DNA of 64,000 nucleotides from Solanum dulcamara. Its lineage: Eukaryota; Streptophyta; Magnoliopsida; Solanales; Solanaceae. The stretch covers positions 14,576,001 through 14,640,000 of the forward strand of contig NC_077239.1 in NCBI RefSeq assembly GCF_947179165.1, written 5' to 3'. The translations under genes were made by a program, and so were the position numbers. The notes under the pieces are model-generated. The model was not told where the DNA came from, ran no database searches, and saw nothing but the letters and a program-made list of their open reading frames with translations. Below, in pieces: positions 34,273 to 45,908 of the stretch; the first letter of the stretch is position 1, and every line of letters starts with the position of its first letter.

Positions 34273-34705
34273 TGGTATGTGCTTTTCATGCTTGTAATAT
34301 TATTGAATCAAATAGCTTTGACTCCTCAGACATGTTCTGGAACATTCTATCCTCTTACTATTTTAGCAACGGAAACTGAAACAAGGTGATAAAACTAGAA
34401 GAACCACATCATAAAAACATAATAAAAGAAATAGCAAATGATAGGTGGCTTCGCTTTCCTGTGTTATTCACATGAAGGCAATGGATAAATTCAACCATAT
34501 TTTTCTCAACATCATGGTTTTGTTCAGGCATTGCCCAAGACAGTGAAACGCATAGGCTCCATGCTCCGCTACTAGGGTGAATCCAGAAAAGGGTGGAGGC
34601 TAGCGGATGTAGTGCCCCCCTCCTCTAAAGTTTTAGTGTTTTGGAAAATGTTTAGAAATCCCTTTAAGATGTTAGTTCCTTCCCCCCTCCCCAAAAAGAA
34701 AAGGT
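34273..34705. other. No gene recognised; possible 3' flank of the exon
   Basis: Ordinary AT-rich sequence between the terminal exon and the Tork-like LTR. Nothing coding or repetitive identified. Confidence 0.4.
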
Positions 34706-35366
34706 TGTGGATATTAATCCTTTTTTATTTAATGCAAATGATAAATAACATCTTTTAACTCTCCGTAATTAATCTATGTGAACATTCCTAAGTTATAAGT
34801 ATATATGAAATGGGAGAGTTACTTCCTCATAAATGGTTCACATTTATTCAAGTGACAATTTCTTAACTTCTTAAGAAAATAAGAAAACTATTCAGAAGGC
34901 TTAAGTTACTCTGCATTATGACAAATGTCATTAAAAGTAAGAGTAATGTTTCATCACATTAATTATACGTTAGTTTCTTACGTTATTCTGATCGATGAAA
35001 ACGTAAATGATTTTTGTATTTAAGGAGTATCATTTGTGAGCTAAACATATGGAAGAAAAACAAAAAGGCCTCTCTTTCATTTACTCTCTCTTTCATCAAT
35101 TTCTTTATTGTCTCAAATAATCATTCTTCCTATTCTTTGTGAATTTCTGGGCAATAGTTTTTGTGCAACTCCAAACTTTCAGCCACGAGTGCACATATTT
35201 GAAAGTAATTGTGGAACCTTGGGGAGCGACCGGCTACAAAGATCTGCACCGTAGTCGGACCAAAATCGGTTTCAAGGAAGTGGCTTTCCACGATACAGAG
35301 TTTAATAAGTTATTTACTACTTTATAATTCAAGCCCAATATCAATATTGTAGTATCTTTCCCAACA
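34706..35366 (+). repeat. 5' LTR of the Tork-like copia
   Basis: 661 bp; matches 39885-40547 along its length. A short frame in it (35139-35327) is also present in the other LTR and is not a gene. A canonical TGGTATCAGAG PBS is not evident after 35366. Confidence 0.9.
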
Positions 35367-35435
35367 ATTTGAAAGTGATTTCCTTACATACAATATTGAT
35401 AAATCGCTATTTCATTGAACAAAATTTTTTCGGAC

Positions 35436-36310
35436 ATGTCAAGGCTTGAGCCTTTGGATGGAAATAATTTTTAATGTTGGTCACAAAAACTCCTGATTTT
35501 CTTTGAACAACTAGAAGTTGATCATGTTTTATTTAATGAACCTCCTGCGGATGGTTCTAACACCACCATTGATTCTAACAATGTCACGGCTGTTGATGAT
35601 GCTGCTAAGAAGAAGTTTGAAAAGGATAATAAAACTGTAAGAGGATATTTGCTTAACCATATGACTAATTCTTTATTTGATTTATTTATTACTTATAAAT
35701 CTGCTAAGGAAATATGGGATATTTTGGTAAATAAATATGGTGTTGACGATGCAGGAAAGAAAAAATATGTTGTCGGTCAGTGGATTAAATTTCAAATGGT
35801 TTATAATAAGCCAATCATGGGACAAGTTCACGAATATGAGAACTTGATTGCTGATGTTCTCAACGAGGACATGAAGATGTGTAAGATATTTCAGGCTAAT
35901 GTTCTGCTTGAAAAATTCCCACCATCTTGGAGTGATTATAGAAATTAATTAAAATATATAAAAAAGAATTTAACTCTTCAAGAACTTATTAGGAACATGA
36001 GGACTGAAGAGGCGAACCATCTCAAAGATAAGATAGAAGCTCTTTCTCTTAATCTTCAAAAGCTAATAGTGTGGAATCTTCAGATAATGTTGTGAAAGAC
36101 AGTTTCAAAGGCAAACAGAAGAAAGTCTTGAAAAAAGAACATGTGAAGAAGAAAAATCACTTTAACAAGTCGGAGAGTCAAACTCAAAATCTAAGGGTCC
36201 TTATTTTTTCTGTGGAAAACTTGGTCACAAGATTGCCTAATGCTATAAAAGAAAAGGGAAAAACTCGAAGCAGGAAGGAAAAAGTGATGTCCAAGCTCAT
36301 CTTGCTGGGG
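35436..36310 (+). pseudogene. gag of the Tork-like copia
   Basis: Met at 35436 (MSRLEPLDGNNF), TAA at 35472-35474, then an open stretch to 35948: NKTVRGYLLNHMTNSLFD, SAKEIWDILVNKYGVDDA, LLEKFPPSWSDYRN. This is the UBN2-type capsid domain. A stop at 35946 interrupts the sequence, which goes on as LTLQELIRNMRTEEANHL. A Lys-rich region and a knuckle-like FFCGKLGHKIA precede a further stop near 36238. The first Cys of CCHC appears lost. Confidence 0.8.
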
Positions 36311-36318
36311 GTAATGAA

Positions 36319-36861
36319 GTGATTGTTATTGTAGTCTTTGAGGCAAATCTGGTGGCTAATGAGGCTGATTGGGTGTTGGACACAGATGCTTCAAGATATT
36401 TTTATGCCAATAAGGAATTATTCCATGACTTTGAGAAGTCTACTGATGGCGAGTGTGTATACATGGGTAACTCCACTACTGTTGGAGTTAAGGGTAAAGG
36501 AAATTTTTTACTTAAATTAACTTCTAAAAAGCCTTTAGCCTTGAACAATGTTCTGTACATTCCCTCCCTCCGTAGAAACTTAGTTTTCAGAGCAATTCTC
36601 AATAAGGTTAGCCTTAGTCTTATTTTTGAAGCTGACAAAATAATTATTTCTCGTAGAGAAGACTTTGTTGGTAAGGGCTATCTAAGTGGAGGCTTATTTG
36701 TACTCAACATTGTTCAAGAGATTGTCAATAATGCAAGTATTTCAAATTTGATTTATATTGCTGAGTCTATTAATTTATGGCATGATAGACTAGGTCATCT
36801 TAATATTGCTTCCATTAAAAGACTTATAAAGATGGAATTAATTCCTCCAATAAAAAACTGA
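36319..36861 (+). pseudogene. Protease and GAG_pre of the Tork-like copia
   Basis: Open for 180 codons. The protease N-terminus is WVLDTDASRYFYANKELF, with DTD in place of the aspartyl D-T/S-G triad. Then VYMGNSTTVGVKGKGNF, LNNVLYIPSLRRNLV, and GAG_pre with LWHDRLGHLN, the start of the integrase HHCC finger. A TGA at 36859-36861 ends it just before KCPVCVEAKHAKTF. Confidence 0.85.
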
Positions 36862-37630
36862 TGATTTTCTAAATGTCCTGTGTGTGTAGAAGCAAAGCAT
36901 GCCAAAACCTTTCAAACCTGTTATTAGTCGAAAGATTGAATTGCTTGAACTAGTGCATTCAGACTTAGAAGATTTCAAGAACACGGTTAGAAAAGGTGGA
37001 AAAAAGTATTACGTTACTTTTATTGATGATTTTTCTCAATACACTAAGGTATATCCTCTTAAGTCTAAAAATGAGGCTGAAAGTATGTTCTTGAAATTCA
37101 AAGCATAAGTGAAAAATCAATTAAATAGGAAGATCAAGAGATTTAAATCTAATAGGGTTGGTGAATACAGTATTAAAATTCTAGAGGATTTTTGTGAGAG
37201 AATGATATTATACACGAGGTTAGTACTCCCTATACCCCCAACAAAATGGTATAGCCGAATGGAAAAATAGAACTCTTAAGGAAATGATGAATTTTATGCT
37301 TTTAAGTTCGGGTCTATCTGACAAAATATAGGGGGAAGCAGTCTTGTCTGCTTGTTATATCCTTAATAGAGTCCCTCATAACAAGTTAGACAAGACCTCA
37401 TATGAGTTGTGAAAAGATTTTGCTCCTAACTTGAAATTTCTGAAAGTGTGGGGGTGTTTGGCTAAGGTTGGTCTACCTGATTTTAAATGAGTAAACATTG
37501 GTTCTAAGACTTTTGACACTATCTTCATTGGTTATTCTCAAAATAGTATTGCATATAGATTTATATCTTTAAATGATCATTCTATTTGTGAATCTAGATA
37601 TGCAGAATTTTTTGAGCATATTTTTCCTTA
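36862..37630 (+). pseudogene. Integrase of the Tork-like copia
   Basis: The zinc-finger half KCPVCVEAKHAK is just past 36861. The core block 36899-37108 has LVHSDLEDFKNTVRKGGKKY and YVTFIDDFSQYTKVY, holding the first catalytic Asp. The second Asp/Glu region (about 37110-37300) is shifted and broken. From 37300 on, only scattered similarity remains (CYILNRVPHNKLDKTSYEL region), with stops in every frame. Confidence 0.8.
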
Positions 37631-37639
37631 GAAAAATGA

Positions 37640-38330
37640 TGTGCTCGGTGATATGCAAAGTAATGCTTCTACATCTATGTCTGTTAATTCTCATGTCATT
37701 TCTTCTTTTGATGTTATTTCTAATGAGCATGAAAATGAATTTAGAAGGTGTAAAAGACGTAGAATTAACACTAGCTTTGGTCTTGATTTTATCACTACTT
37801 TCTTGACTGAAAATTTTGATATTGATATGTTAAATGATAAATTAGTGTCTATATACTTAATAGAAGAAGATCCTAAGACTTATGATGAAGCAATAAGATC
37901 AATAGATGTGATGTTTTGGAAAGAGGCTATTAAAAATTAATTAAACTTTATAGTTTCTAATCACACTTGGGACTTGTATGATTTGCCTAAAGGTTGTAAG
38001 CTCATAAGTAGCAAGTGGATATTTAAGAAGAAATTGAGACCTGATGGTACAATTGATAAATATAAGGCTTGACTTGTGATTAGGGATTTTAACCAAAAGA
38101 AAGGTGTTGATTACTTTGATACTTATTCTCTTGTGACTAAAATAGCAACCTTTAGGACTCTTATTGCTTTAGCCACTATTCATACTTTAGTGGTACACCA
38201 TACGGATATCAAAAAAACATTTCTAAATGGTGATTTAGAGGAAGAGATCTATATGAATCAACATGAGGGGTTTATGGTTCCAGGACAAGAGGATAAAGTA
38301 TGCAAATTGAAGAAGTCATTGTTGGACTAA
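37640..38330 (+). pseudogene. Reverse transcriptase N-part of the Tork-like copia
   Basis: A linker frame (37641-37940) ends with DPKTYDEAIRSIDVMFWKEA, the usual RT entry. After a TAA near 37938, the 37960-38330 frame has HTWDLYDLPKGCKLISSKWI, a TGA at about 38069, then FNQKKGVDYFDTYSLVTKIA, HHTDIKKTFLNGDLEEEIYM and KVCKLKKSL. A frameshift at about 38320 moves to the next frame. Confidence 0.8.
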
Positions 38331-39408
38331 AACAGGCATCTAAACAGTGGTATGAAAAGTTTAATGTCACACTAATAGATAATGACTTTGTTGTAAATTC
38401 ATCTGATACATGTGTTTATTCTAAAATGATAGGTTCAGATTGTGTGATTATATGTTTATATGTAGATGACATGTTAATCTTTGTCCCTAGTGTGAATGTC
38501 ATTAGTAAGGCTAAGAAATTTTTGTCTTCTAAGTTTTAAATGAAAGACCTTGGTGAAGCAGATATGATTTTGGGAGTTAAAATAAAAAAAACTGCTAATG
38601 ATTTCTCTTTGTGTCAGTTTCATTACATTGAAAATATGTTGAAAAACTTTAATTATTTTGATGTAGTTCCGGTGAGAACTCCTTATGGTCCTAACGTACA
38701 CTTGAGAAAGAATAAGGAATTTGGTGTTTCTCAAACTAAATATGCTAAAACAATTGGAAGTATAATATTTCTCATGAACTATACTCGGCCTGATATAGCT
38801 TATATTTTTAGTAGATTGAGTAGATATACGCATAATCCCAGTAGTGAACACTAGAAGCTCTTCATCGCTTGCTAAGGTATTTGAAAGTTACTACGGATTG
38901 GTGTTTGCATTTTAGTAAATTTCCTGTTGTTTTAGAAGGTTTTTGAGATGCAAATTGGGTAACTAACAATGATGAAATTAGCTCGACCAGTGGCTATGTG
39001 TTTACTTTGGGTGCAGGTGCTATTTGTTGGAAGTCTTCCAAACAAACTTGTATAGCACGATCTACCATGGAATCTGAATTCATTGCTCTCGAGTTGGTAG
39101 GGAAAGAAGTTGAGTGGTTGAGAAATCTTTTGGCAGATATGTTGTTATGGGAAAGACAAAATTCACCAGTTTCTCTTCATTATGACTCACAAGCAGCAAT
39201 AGGGATGGCCAAAAATAGTGCGTACAATGGAAAAAAGAGACATATTCGCATCAGACATGGTACAGTTAAACAGTTGTTGAAACTGGATGTTATTTTCTTG
39301 GAATATGTAAGGTTCGAAAGAAATTTAGCTAATCCTATGACCAAGGGTTTGGAAAGGAAAATAATCCTTGAAACATCGAGGGGGATAGGGCTAAAGCTCA
39401 TTTATTGA
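38300..39408 (+). pseudogene. RT C-part and RNase H of the Tork-like copia
   Basis: GLKQASKQWYEKFN, then CLYVDDMLIF (intact YVDD), a TAA at 38537-38539, MKDLGEADMILGVKIKK, MNYTRPDIAYIFSRLSRYTH, and a TAG at about 38852. After a damaged stretch, RNase H resumes at 38998-39408: [49 protein letters not shown], and ends near KLIY. The catalytic residues are spread over broken frames. Confidence 0.85.
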
Positions 39409-39884
39409 GATAGTGTGGTGGACCCATTTGGCCTTAATATACACCACATTTTCCATCCCTATGGTGTGAGGCAGTGTTTTATAAGGTTGATATTATTTTG
39501 GTCTTAATAATTCAATAGCCTTAAGGTGGTCTATTTGAGATAGAATTGATGGAATCACCTACGTGAGTAGTGTAAAGGTTTGGTCGTCTTTTATGAAATT
39601 GGGTCATCTTTCTAGAGCACTCAAAAGACCCAAGGTGTGTGTGCATGACCATAAAAGCACTTTGTTAGTATCGCGGAGTTTGCATAAAATCAAGGATATA
39701 GTATGAGTTATGGGGGTCTCAACTTATTTCCATTTAGTTCAAGAATACTTCAATTTATGGATATTTATTGTTGCCTCATTTCACTAACTGTCAATTCAAA
39801 TCGAAAGATATTGATACTTGAGTACATGTTCCTTTCGCTTGCCCAGAATTGTTCCTATTCTTTATCTTTGCATTAGTGGGGGAT
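39409..39884 (+). other. Tork-like copia 3' untranslated region with polypurine tract
   Basis: Between the RNase H end and the 3' LTR. Ends in a G-rich tract GTGGGGGATT (about 39877-39886) that serves as the plus-strand primer in such elements. Confidence 0.65.
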
Positions 39885-40547
39885 TGTGGATATTATTCCT
39901 TTTTTATTTAATGCAAATGATAAATAACATCTTTTAACTCTCCGTAATTAATCTATGTGAACATTCCTAAGAAATAAGTATATGTGAAATGGGAGAGTTA
40001 CTTCCTCATAAATGGTTCACCTTTATTCAAGTGACAATTTCTTAACTTCGTAAGAAAATAAGAAAACTATTCAGAAGGCTTAAGTTACTTTGCATTATGA
40101 CAAATGTCATTAAAAGTAAGAGTAATGTTTCATCACATTAATTATACGTTAGTTTCTTACGTTCTTCTGATGGATGAAAACGTAAATGATTTTTGTATTT
40201 AAGGAGTATCATTTGTGAGCTAAACATATGGAAGAAAAATAAAAAAGCCTTTCTTTCATTTACTCTCTCTTTCATCAATTCCTTTATTGTCTCAAATAAT
40301 AATTCTTCCTATTTTTTGTGAATTTCTGGGCAATAGCTTTTGTGCAACTCCAAACTTTCACCCACGAGTGCACGTGTTTGAAAGTAACTGTAGAACCTTG
40401 GAGAGCGACCGGCTACAACGATCTGCACTGGAGTCGGGCCGAAATTTCTTTCAAGGTAGTGGCTTTCCACGACACAGAATTTGTAATAATTTATTTACTA
40501 CTTTATAATTCTAGTCCAATATCAATATTGTATTATCTTTCCCAACA
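39885..40547 (+). repeat. 3' LTR of the Tork-like copia
   Basis: 663 bp; repeats 34706-35366 with scattered substitutions, so insertion is not very recent. Confidence 0.9.
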
Positions 40548-41892
40548 AAAATAACAATTACCATTTTACTATTTGCTAAGAACTTGCATGTGTAGTAGGG
40601 AGAACGGGGTTGCTATTGGTTGATGTGCTCAATCTAAAATTTAGTGCTCAAGAAAAAGCACAGTTCGTTCCAGTTTCGTCAGCTGCTAATGTTTGAAGAA
40701 TTATTTCATTGAAGTCCTTAAGCTCTAGTTTTAGAAATTTTGTGGTTTGTTCCCTTATGAAAGTGAATTTCCATATCACAATCCACGTTTTAATTTGATC
40801 TCCAAGTTTGAAAGCATTGTATACCAAGTTTGATGAATCTCTATTTTGTCATAATAGGAGCCCTTGCTAATGATTTTCCTCTATTCTTTCTTTTGTTAGT
40901 CTATCTTTTATATAATAATCTAGACATTCTATGCTTTTTTTATGCAATATGTAGGGTATCTTACCGCTTCATTAGTTGCTCATATTTTTTGAAACTATTT
41001 GGGCTTACCTGTAATAATTTCACGGATGACAGGTAAGTCATTCTTTTCAGCTGAATTTAACTTTCTATAAAGAAGATTGGAAAGGGTAGAAGGTACCATT
41101 TTCATGGTGCTAGTGTAAATATAACGTGCAGATTGTATAGTAGATGAAGTGAAAAACATCGATATACATGGAAATCAATTTTGGGGTTTCACTAAGCTTT
41201 GTTTCATGTGCTTTGTCTGACTGTTTTTGGCAAGGTTATGGTACAACTTTTAAGTAGAATTTCACTATAATAGAGGAGATTGTATGATTAGGCATGTGGT
41301 CTCAGTCCTACAAATATATCAATCTCGAAATTTTATGCACTCACTCTTATCCCATCATGTCAAGTGAAATAGTACCATGTAAAAATAAAACGAAAAAATA
41401 TATAATGGAAGACATCCAAATCATTATATTCTGAAATTGCTCAACATATCGTAATCAAGGGATTCTCCATAGTCAATAAAATGTAAAAATTGTATAGGCT
41501 AATGCACTATTAACGAGGCCACTAGGTTTACTTTTTTGACAAAAAATGTGGCAAAGAAATTAGATTTGGGGAATAGGTAAGATTTTTTCAAACTAAGTTC
41601 ATTTTCTAAGCTTGAACTTTTAAACTTCACTTTTTTTTGAAAGAGACTATAGGCGTTACACTACAGCTGGTCCAATCAAAATTAACTTCATTTTTTCTTT
41701 TTTACCGTTGAGTGAAGGTGAGGGTGAAAATATATATGAATAAACGGGTCTTAAAGATTGCACTTAAAAATATACTTCTTTTATTTTAAAAAGAATATCC
41801 TAATTTAACTTTAAAAAAATTAAAACAATAAAAAAAAATTGTGATATTAAATTAAATTTATGACTTATGTCAAATGTATTAGTACTTTTTAA
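40548..41892. other. No gene recognised
   Basis: AT-rich. One 68-codon frame (40830-41036) encodes a hydrophobic peptide but lacks conserved motifs. It may be remnant intron/UTR of the locus represented by the exon at 34082-34272, since the Tork-like element separates the two; this is inference. Confidence 0.4.
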
Positions 41893-42122
41893 CTAGTTAA
41901 GAGTACGTGTTTTGCACGTGTGTATCACGTTAATTAATAAAATATACATAAAAAATTTAATTATTGTGTGTAAATCATATTATATATTATTAAGTAGAAT
42001 ATTTTGTAAAAAAAATATAAAATTCTTAACATAAAAGTGTACTTAAAGAGGAACGTGATAACTAATCATCACACTAACAATAAAGGAGAAAAATTAAATA
42101 TAGCAAACAAATTTTTTCATTG
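41893..42122 (-). mobile_element. Candidate Helitron 3' end (interrupted)
   Basis: The minus strand ends in hairpin ACGTG-CAAAA-CACGT (41905-41919), then TACTCTTAA and CTAG (41893-41896) followed by T, the 3' pattern of plant Helitrons. The rest would run right to the gypsy insertion at 42128 and continue from 51734, with a 5' TC end perhaps near 52249 (TCTATAGTGAAG on minus). No Rep/helicase, so a short non-autonomous copy. Speculative. Confidence 0.3.
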
Positions 42123-42127
42123 ATATC
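42123..42127. repeat. Target-site duplication ATATC, left copy
   Basis: Matches 51729-51733 directly after the right LTR. Flanks join as ATTGATATCAAAAGTC. Confidence 0.85.
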
Positions 42128-44441
42128 GGTCACTCCCCGAGAGGGTACCCTAGGCGTGGCCGGCACTCGGAGACCATTGTTGGCCCCAAGAAAACCACTT
42201 GGTCCGACGACTCATTCAATCACATCAACGAAAGACTTGAAATAACTCAAATAATGACACTCGATTGGACTAACACATCAACAACTCAATAAAGGGGTGG
42301 TTTTAAAAGTCAAGTCAATCCCATAATTAATAGTTTAAAATACTCAAAGTATATAGTAACTCATACTCATAAAATCAATACTAAAGGTGGTTTAAAAATG
42401 AACTTTGAAAGTACCATTCTAACTCAACCTTGACTCTGTCTATCAAGCCTCTATTGACTATCAAGAAGGTGCTGAGACAAGCTCATGACTATCTCAAAAA
42501 GAACTACTCATAAATAATAAATGAAATAAATATGATCCCTCCGAAAGCAAGGAGATCTCACCACTATCAGGAAGGAAATAAATCTTCAACGGAGTGCCTG
42601 TTGATGATCCCTAGAACCTGTATCTGCATTATAAAATGATGTAGGCCAAATGTCTTCAGTACATGGAATGTACGAGTATATAAAATAGCTGAAGGAAATA
42701 TGATCAACATTACCCAACATCAAATGACTCAACTCAAGGAACTCAACACAAAGGTAACTCCAATCAACTCAAAGCAATATGCAAGTTATAATAAATAATG
42801 CTTTGAAAGTAGACTCAATGATATGCAACTCAACCAAATCAAAACCATTCATTTTAGGAAGTTTTCCTAATCGACAACCATCACTTATGAGCTAGTGATG
42901 ATACAATGCTTTGCACTGATGTTGTCGTAGTCCTCCAATACCTTGCCAAGGTAAGGGACAATCAACCTCAATTTATCCTCAATAAATCAAAGTCCATCAT
43001 TTTGGAACTTGAGAGGCATAGCCTCAATCCTATGCTAGCGACATAGTTTATGGGATTCGAGTTATTATTTACTCTTACCCAAATTGGTGCTCAATACCAC
43101 TCCCATAGGACTCAATACGCTCATATACTTAATCAATTCATATAGTCTTATTGGACTCTCGTCAACTCACCTCATCTCAATCATCAAACTTTTTTTTTAA
43201 AACATGCTTTCGACTCATTCACAACTCTTTAAGACTCTATCTCAAATCAATCATTTAACTAAGTAATCAACTCATTTAATCTCAATGTTCATGCTCTTTC
43301 AAACCTCATTCAAATATGAGTATACTCAGTTTAAAATCATAATTCGTTAAAATGCATGAAAACCATTCTCGTTAACTCAAAATAAATGCATATTAGTGCG
43401 ACAACTATCAACTCAACTGGTTTATGGTAATGGAATCATGAATAGTAATTCAAGAACTCAAATCATGTGAATATATAAATATATATGTATATATATATGT
43501 TTATATATATATATAAGAGAAATTCAATAGGGAATTTCATAAACAACTCAAGAACTCAATCAAACGAGAACAAAATTCTACTCAAACTCAATCTGGACAG
43601 AATGAAGATGTAGGGCACGTGGACGAACTCAGTCCATCATTGTGATTAGCCTTATATATCTTATACGCTCCTAATTCTTGAGAAAGGTGAGATTTTTAGA
43701 GGAAGAGATGGCAAGAATCCATGTTTTTAACCTTAGAGGTGGATTTTCTTGAAAACATATAGATTCCATGGGTAAAAGATATTAATTGGTGTTAAGATGA
43801 AGAAATTATGGGATTTCATGGTCAAATCTTACCTTGTATGATGGATGAACCTTGGAGGGAGTTAGTTTCTTGAGAACTTCTCTTTCTAGGATAAATATTT
43901 GAACTAGGAAGATGAATTAAGTCTTTGGGGGTTATTAAAAAGCCTCAGGCCTGTGCTGACACTCAGAAAATGCTTCGGGTGCCTGTCCAACATGCGGAGA
44001 GGGAAATAGCCACTGCCTCATTGCGCTAGCGTGTGGAAAATACCTCGGGCTCGAAGATGGCGTGTGGCAAGATAGTACCCAATAAAATGGGCATAATTTT
44101 TTACTCTGAACTCCAATTGATGCACACTTGGTGGAGTTGGAGAAAAAACTCATAGACCTTTAATTTGATAGGTAATGGTCCACCGAACTCTCTGTATGTT
44201 GAGAGATATGGTCATTTGAAGTTGACACTTATATGAAATCACACGATAACGTAGCCGATAGGAATGCTTTTAAATTACTTGGTATTTGAGGTTTCTTATG
44301 ACCCTAAACCACATCCAATACACTTCAATTACCTAGTAAAGGATTTTAACATCTATGCTCAACTTAGAAGGCATCGGGTTCGGTCCTATATACACACGGA
44401 GGATTGTCCGAATTTATGCTTAGAAGTTGTGGAGCGTTACA
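42128..44441 (-). repeat. 3' LTR of the Del/Tekay-like gypsy
   Basis: Starts GGTCACTCCCCGAGAGG (TG eroded to GG), ends GAGCGTTACA. Contains an AT-repeat at 43480-43516. Next to it inside is the complement of a purine-rich tract (ATATCTCCTCTTTGG, 44442-44456), fixing it as 3'. Confidence 0.85.
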
Positions 44442-44639
44442 ATATCTCCTCTTTGGGATCATTCATCCTCGAATGATCACCAAGCTAAGAATTTACTCAA
44501 TGTAAAAATATTATACAAGAACTCAAAAGGCTCAAACTCAAGAATAACTCACTCAATTACTCAAACTCAAGAAGGTACTAACTCAGAGATAGGAATAGGA
44601 ATAGTACCTTCAATATTGGCACAAGGAGGGACTAATAGA

Positions 44640-45908
44640 TGCGGGTACTTAGATTTCATATCATCCTTGGATCCCCATGTAGCCTCCTCAATAAACTGAT
44701 TCCTTCATAAGACTTTGATTAAAGTGACCTCTTTGGTCCTCAATTTACGAACCTGACGATCAAAAATTTGGGCAAGAACTTCCTCATAAGACAAATTATC
44801 TTTCACTCAAATTTTTGCTGTAGGAACAATGAGTGAAGAATCTCCCAAGCATTTCTTAAGCATGGAAATATAGAACACCGGATAAACGACATTGCCAACT
44901 CTCTTGATAATCTGATAAGGACCAATGTAACGGGGACTCAGTTTACCTTTCTTCCCAAATATCATAACACCTTTCAAGGGGGAAACTTTTAAATACACCC
45001 AATCATTTACCTCAAACTCTAAGTCTCTTCTCCTAACATCAATGTAGAATTTTTGACGACTTTGCACAGTTTTCAACCTTTCTTGGATAATCTTCACTTT
45101 TTTCATAGCCTGATGAACTAAGTCTGGCCCTATCAACCCAGCCTCACCAACCTCAAACCATCCAATTGGCGATCTGCGCCTCCTCCATAAAGAGCTTCAT
45201 ATGGAGCCATTTGAATGCTTGAATGAAAAATGTTATTATAAGAAAACTCAATAAGTGGAAAGTAGTCATCCCAATTACCCTTAAAATCGATGACACAACT
45301 GTCAACATATACTTAAGAGTTTGAATAGTGTTCTCTATTTGAACGTCTATCTGTGGGTGATAAGAAGTGCTAAGATTCACCTTCGAACCCAAACCTTTCT
45401 GGAAGGACTTTCAAAACTGTGCAATAAATTGGGTACCTCTATCTGAGATGATGGACAAGGGAATTCCATGCAATTTGACTATCTCTCGAATATACAACCT
45501 TGCATAATCCTTTATTTTGTCTGTAGTCTTAACGGATAAGAAGGGCGCTAATTTGGTCATTCTATCCACACTCACCCAAATTGAATCATTTTTTCTCTGA
45601 GATCGCGATAAGCCCGTAATGAAAACCATATTGATCATCTTCCACTTCCATTTTGGAATCTAAATGTTCTGAACCACACCACAAGACATTTGATGCTCAA
45701 TTTTCACTAGTTGGCAATTTGGGCACCTAGACACGAACTTTGTTATATCTCTCTTTATTCCACTCCACCAATATACTTCTCTCAAGTCATGGTACATCTT
45801 TGTAGAACCTAGATGGATGGAATACCTGGAGCTATGGGCCTCTACCATGATCCTCTCTCGAATTCCATCAATAAATGGAACATACAATCTTTCTTGATAT
45901 CTTAACAC
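44640..45908 (-). pseudogene. Integrase with chromodomain-like end, gypsy
   Basis: The HHCC finger is at 45660-45908 (HSSRYSIHLGSTKMYHDLRE, CPNCQLVKIEHQ). Core: 45411-45638 with VSVDRMTKLAPFL and ISDRGTQF (first and second Asp), then 45153-45392 with [20 protein letters not shown] (catalytic Glu as QIEN). The C-terminal part 44807-45136 has FEVNDWVYLKVSPLKG and LSPRYIGPYQII, then a chromodomain-like end toward 44640 (RKLRTKEVTLIKVL). Stops separate each block; dead. Confidence 0.85.

Larger units (their letters stand above)
34706..40547 (+). mobile_element. Tork-like Ty1/copia, complete but degenerate
   Basis: Plus-strand element of 5842 bp with LTRs 34706-35366 and 39885-40547 (661 and 663 bp, TGTGGATATTA...CCCAACA) that are highly similar. 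Gag, protease, GAG_pre, integrase, RT and RNase H are in copia order and carry many stops. The polypurine tract GCATTAGTGGGGGA (about 39871-39883) precedes the 3' LTR. Flanking pentamers (AAGGT, AAAAT) do not match, so the target duplication is lost or the edges have changed. Confidence 0.85.

Noticed and set aside
35139..35327. 62-codon frame repeated at 40318-40554
   Set aside because: Lies inside both LTRs of the Tork-like element; non-coding R/U5 sequence.
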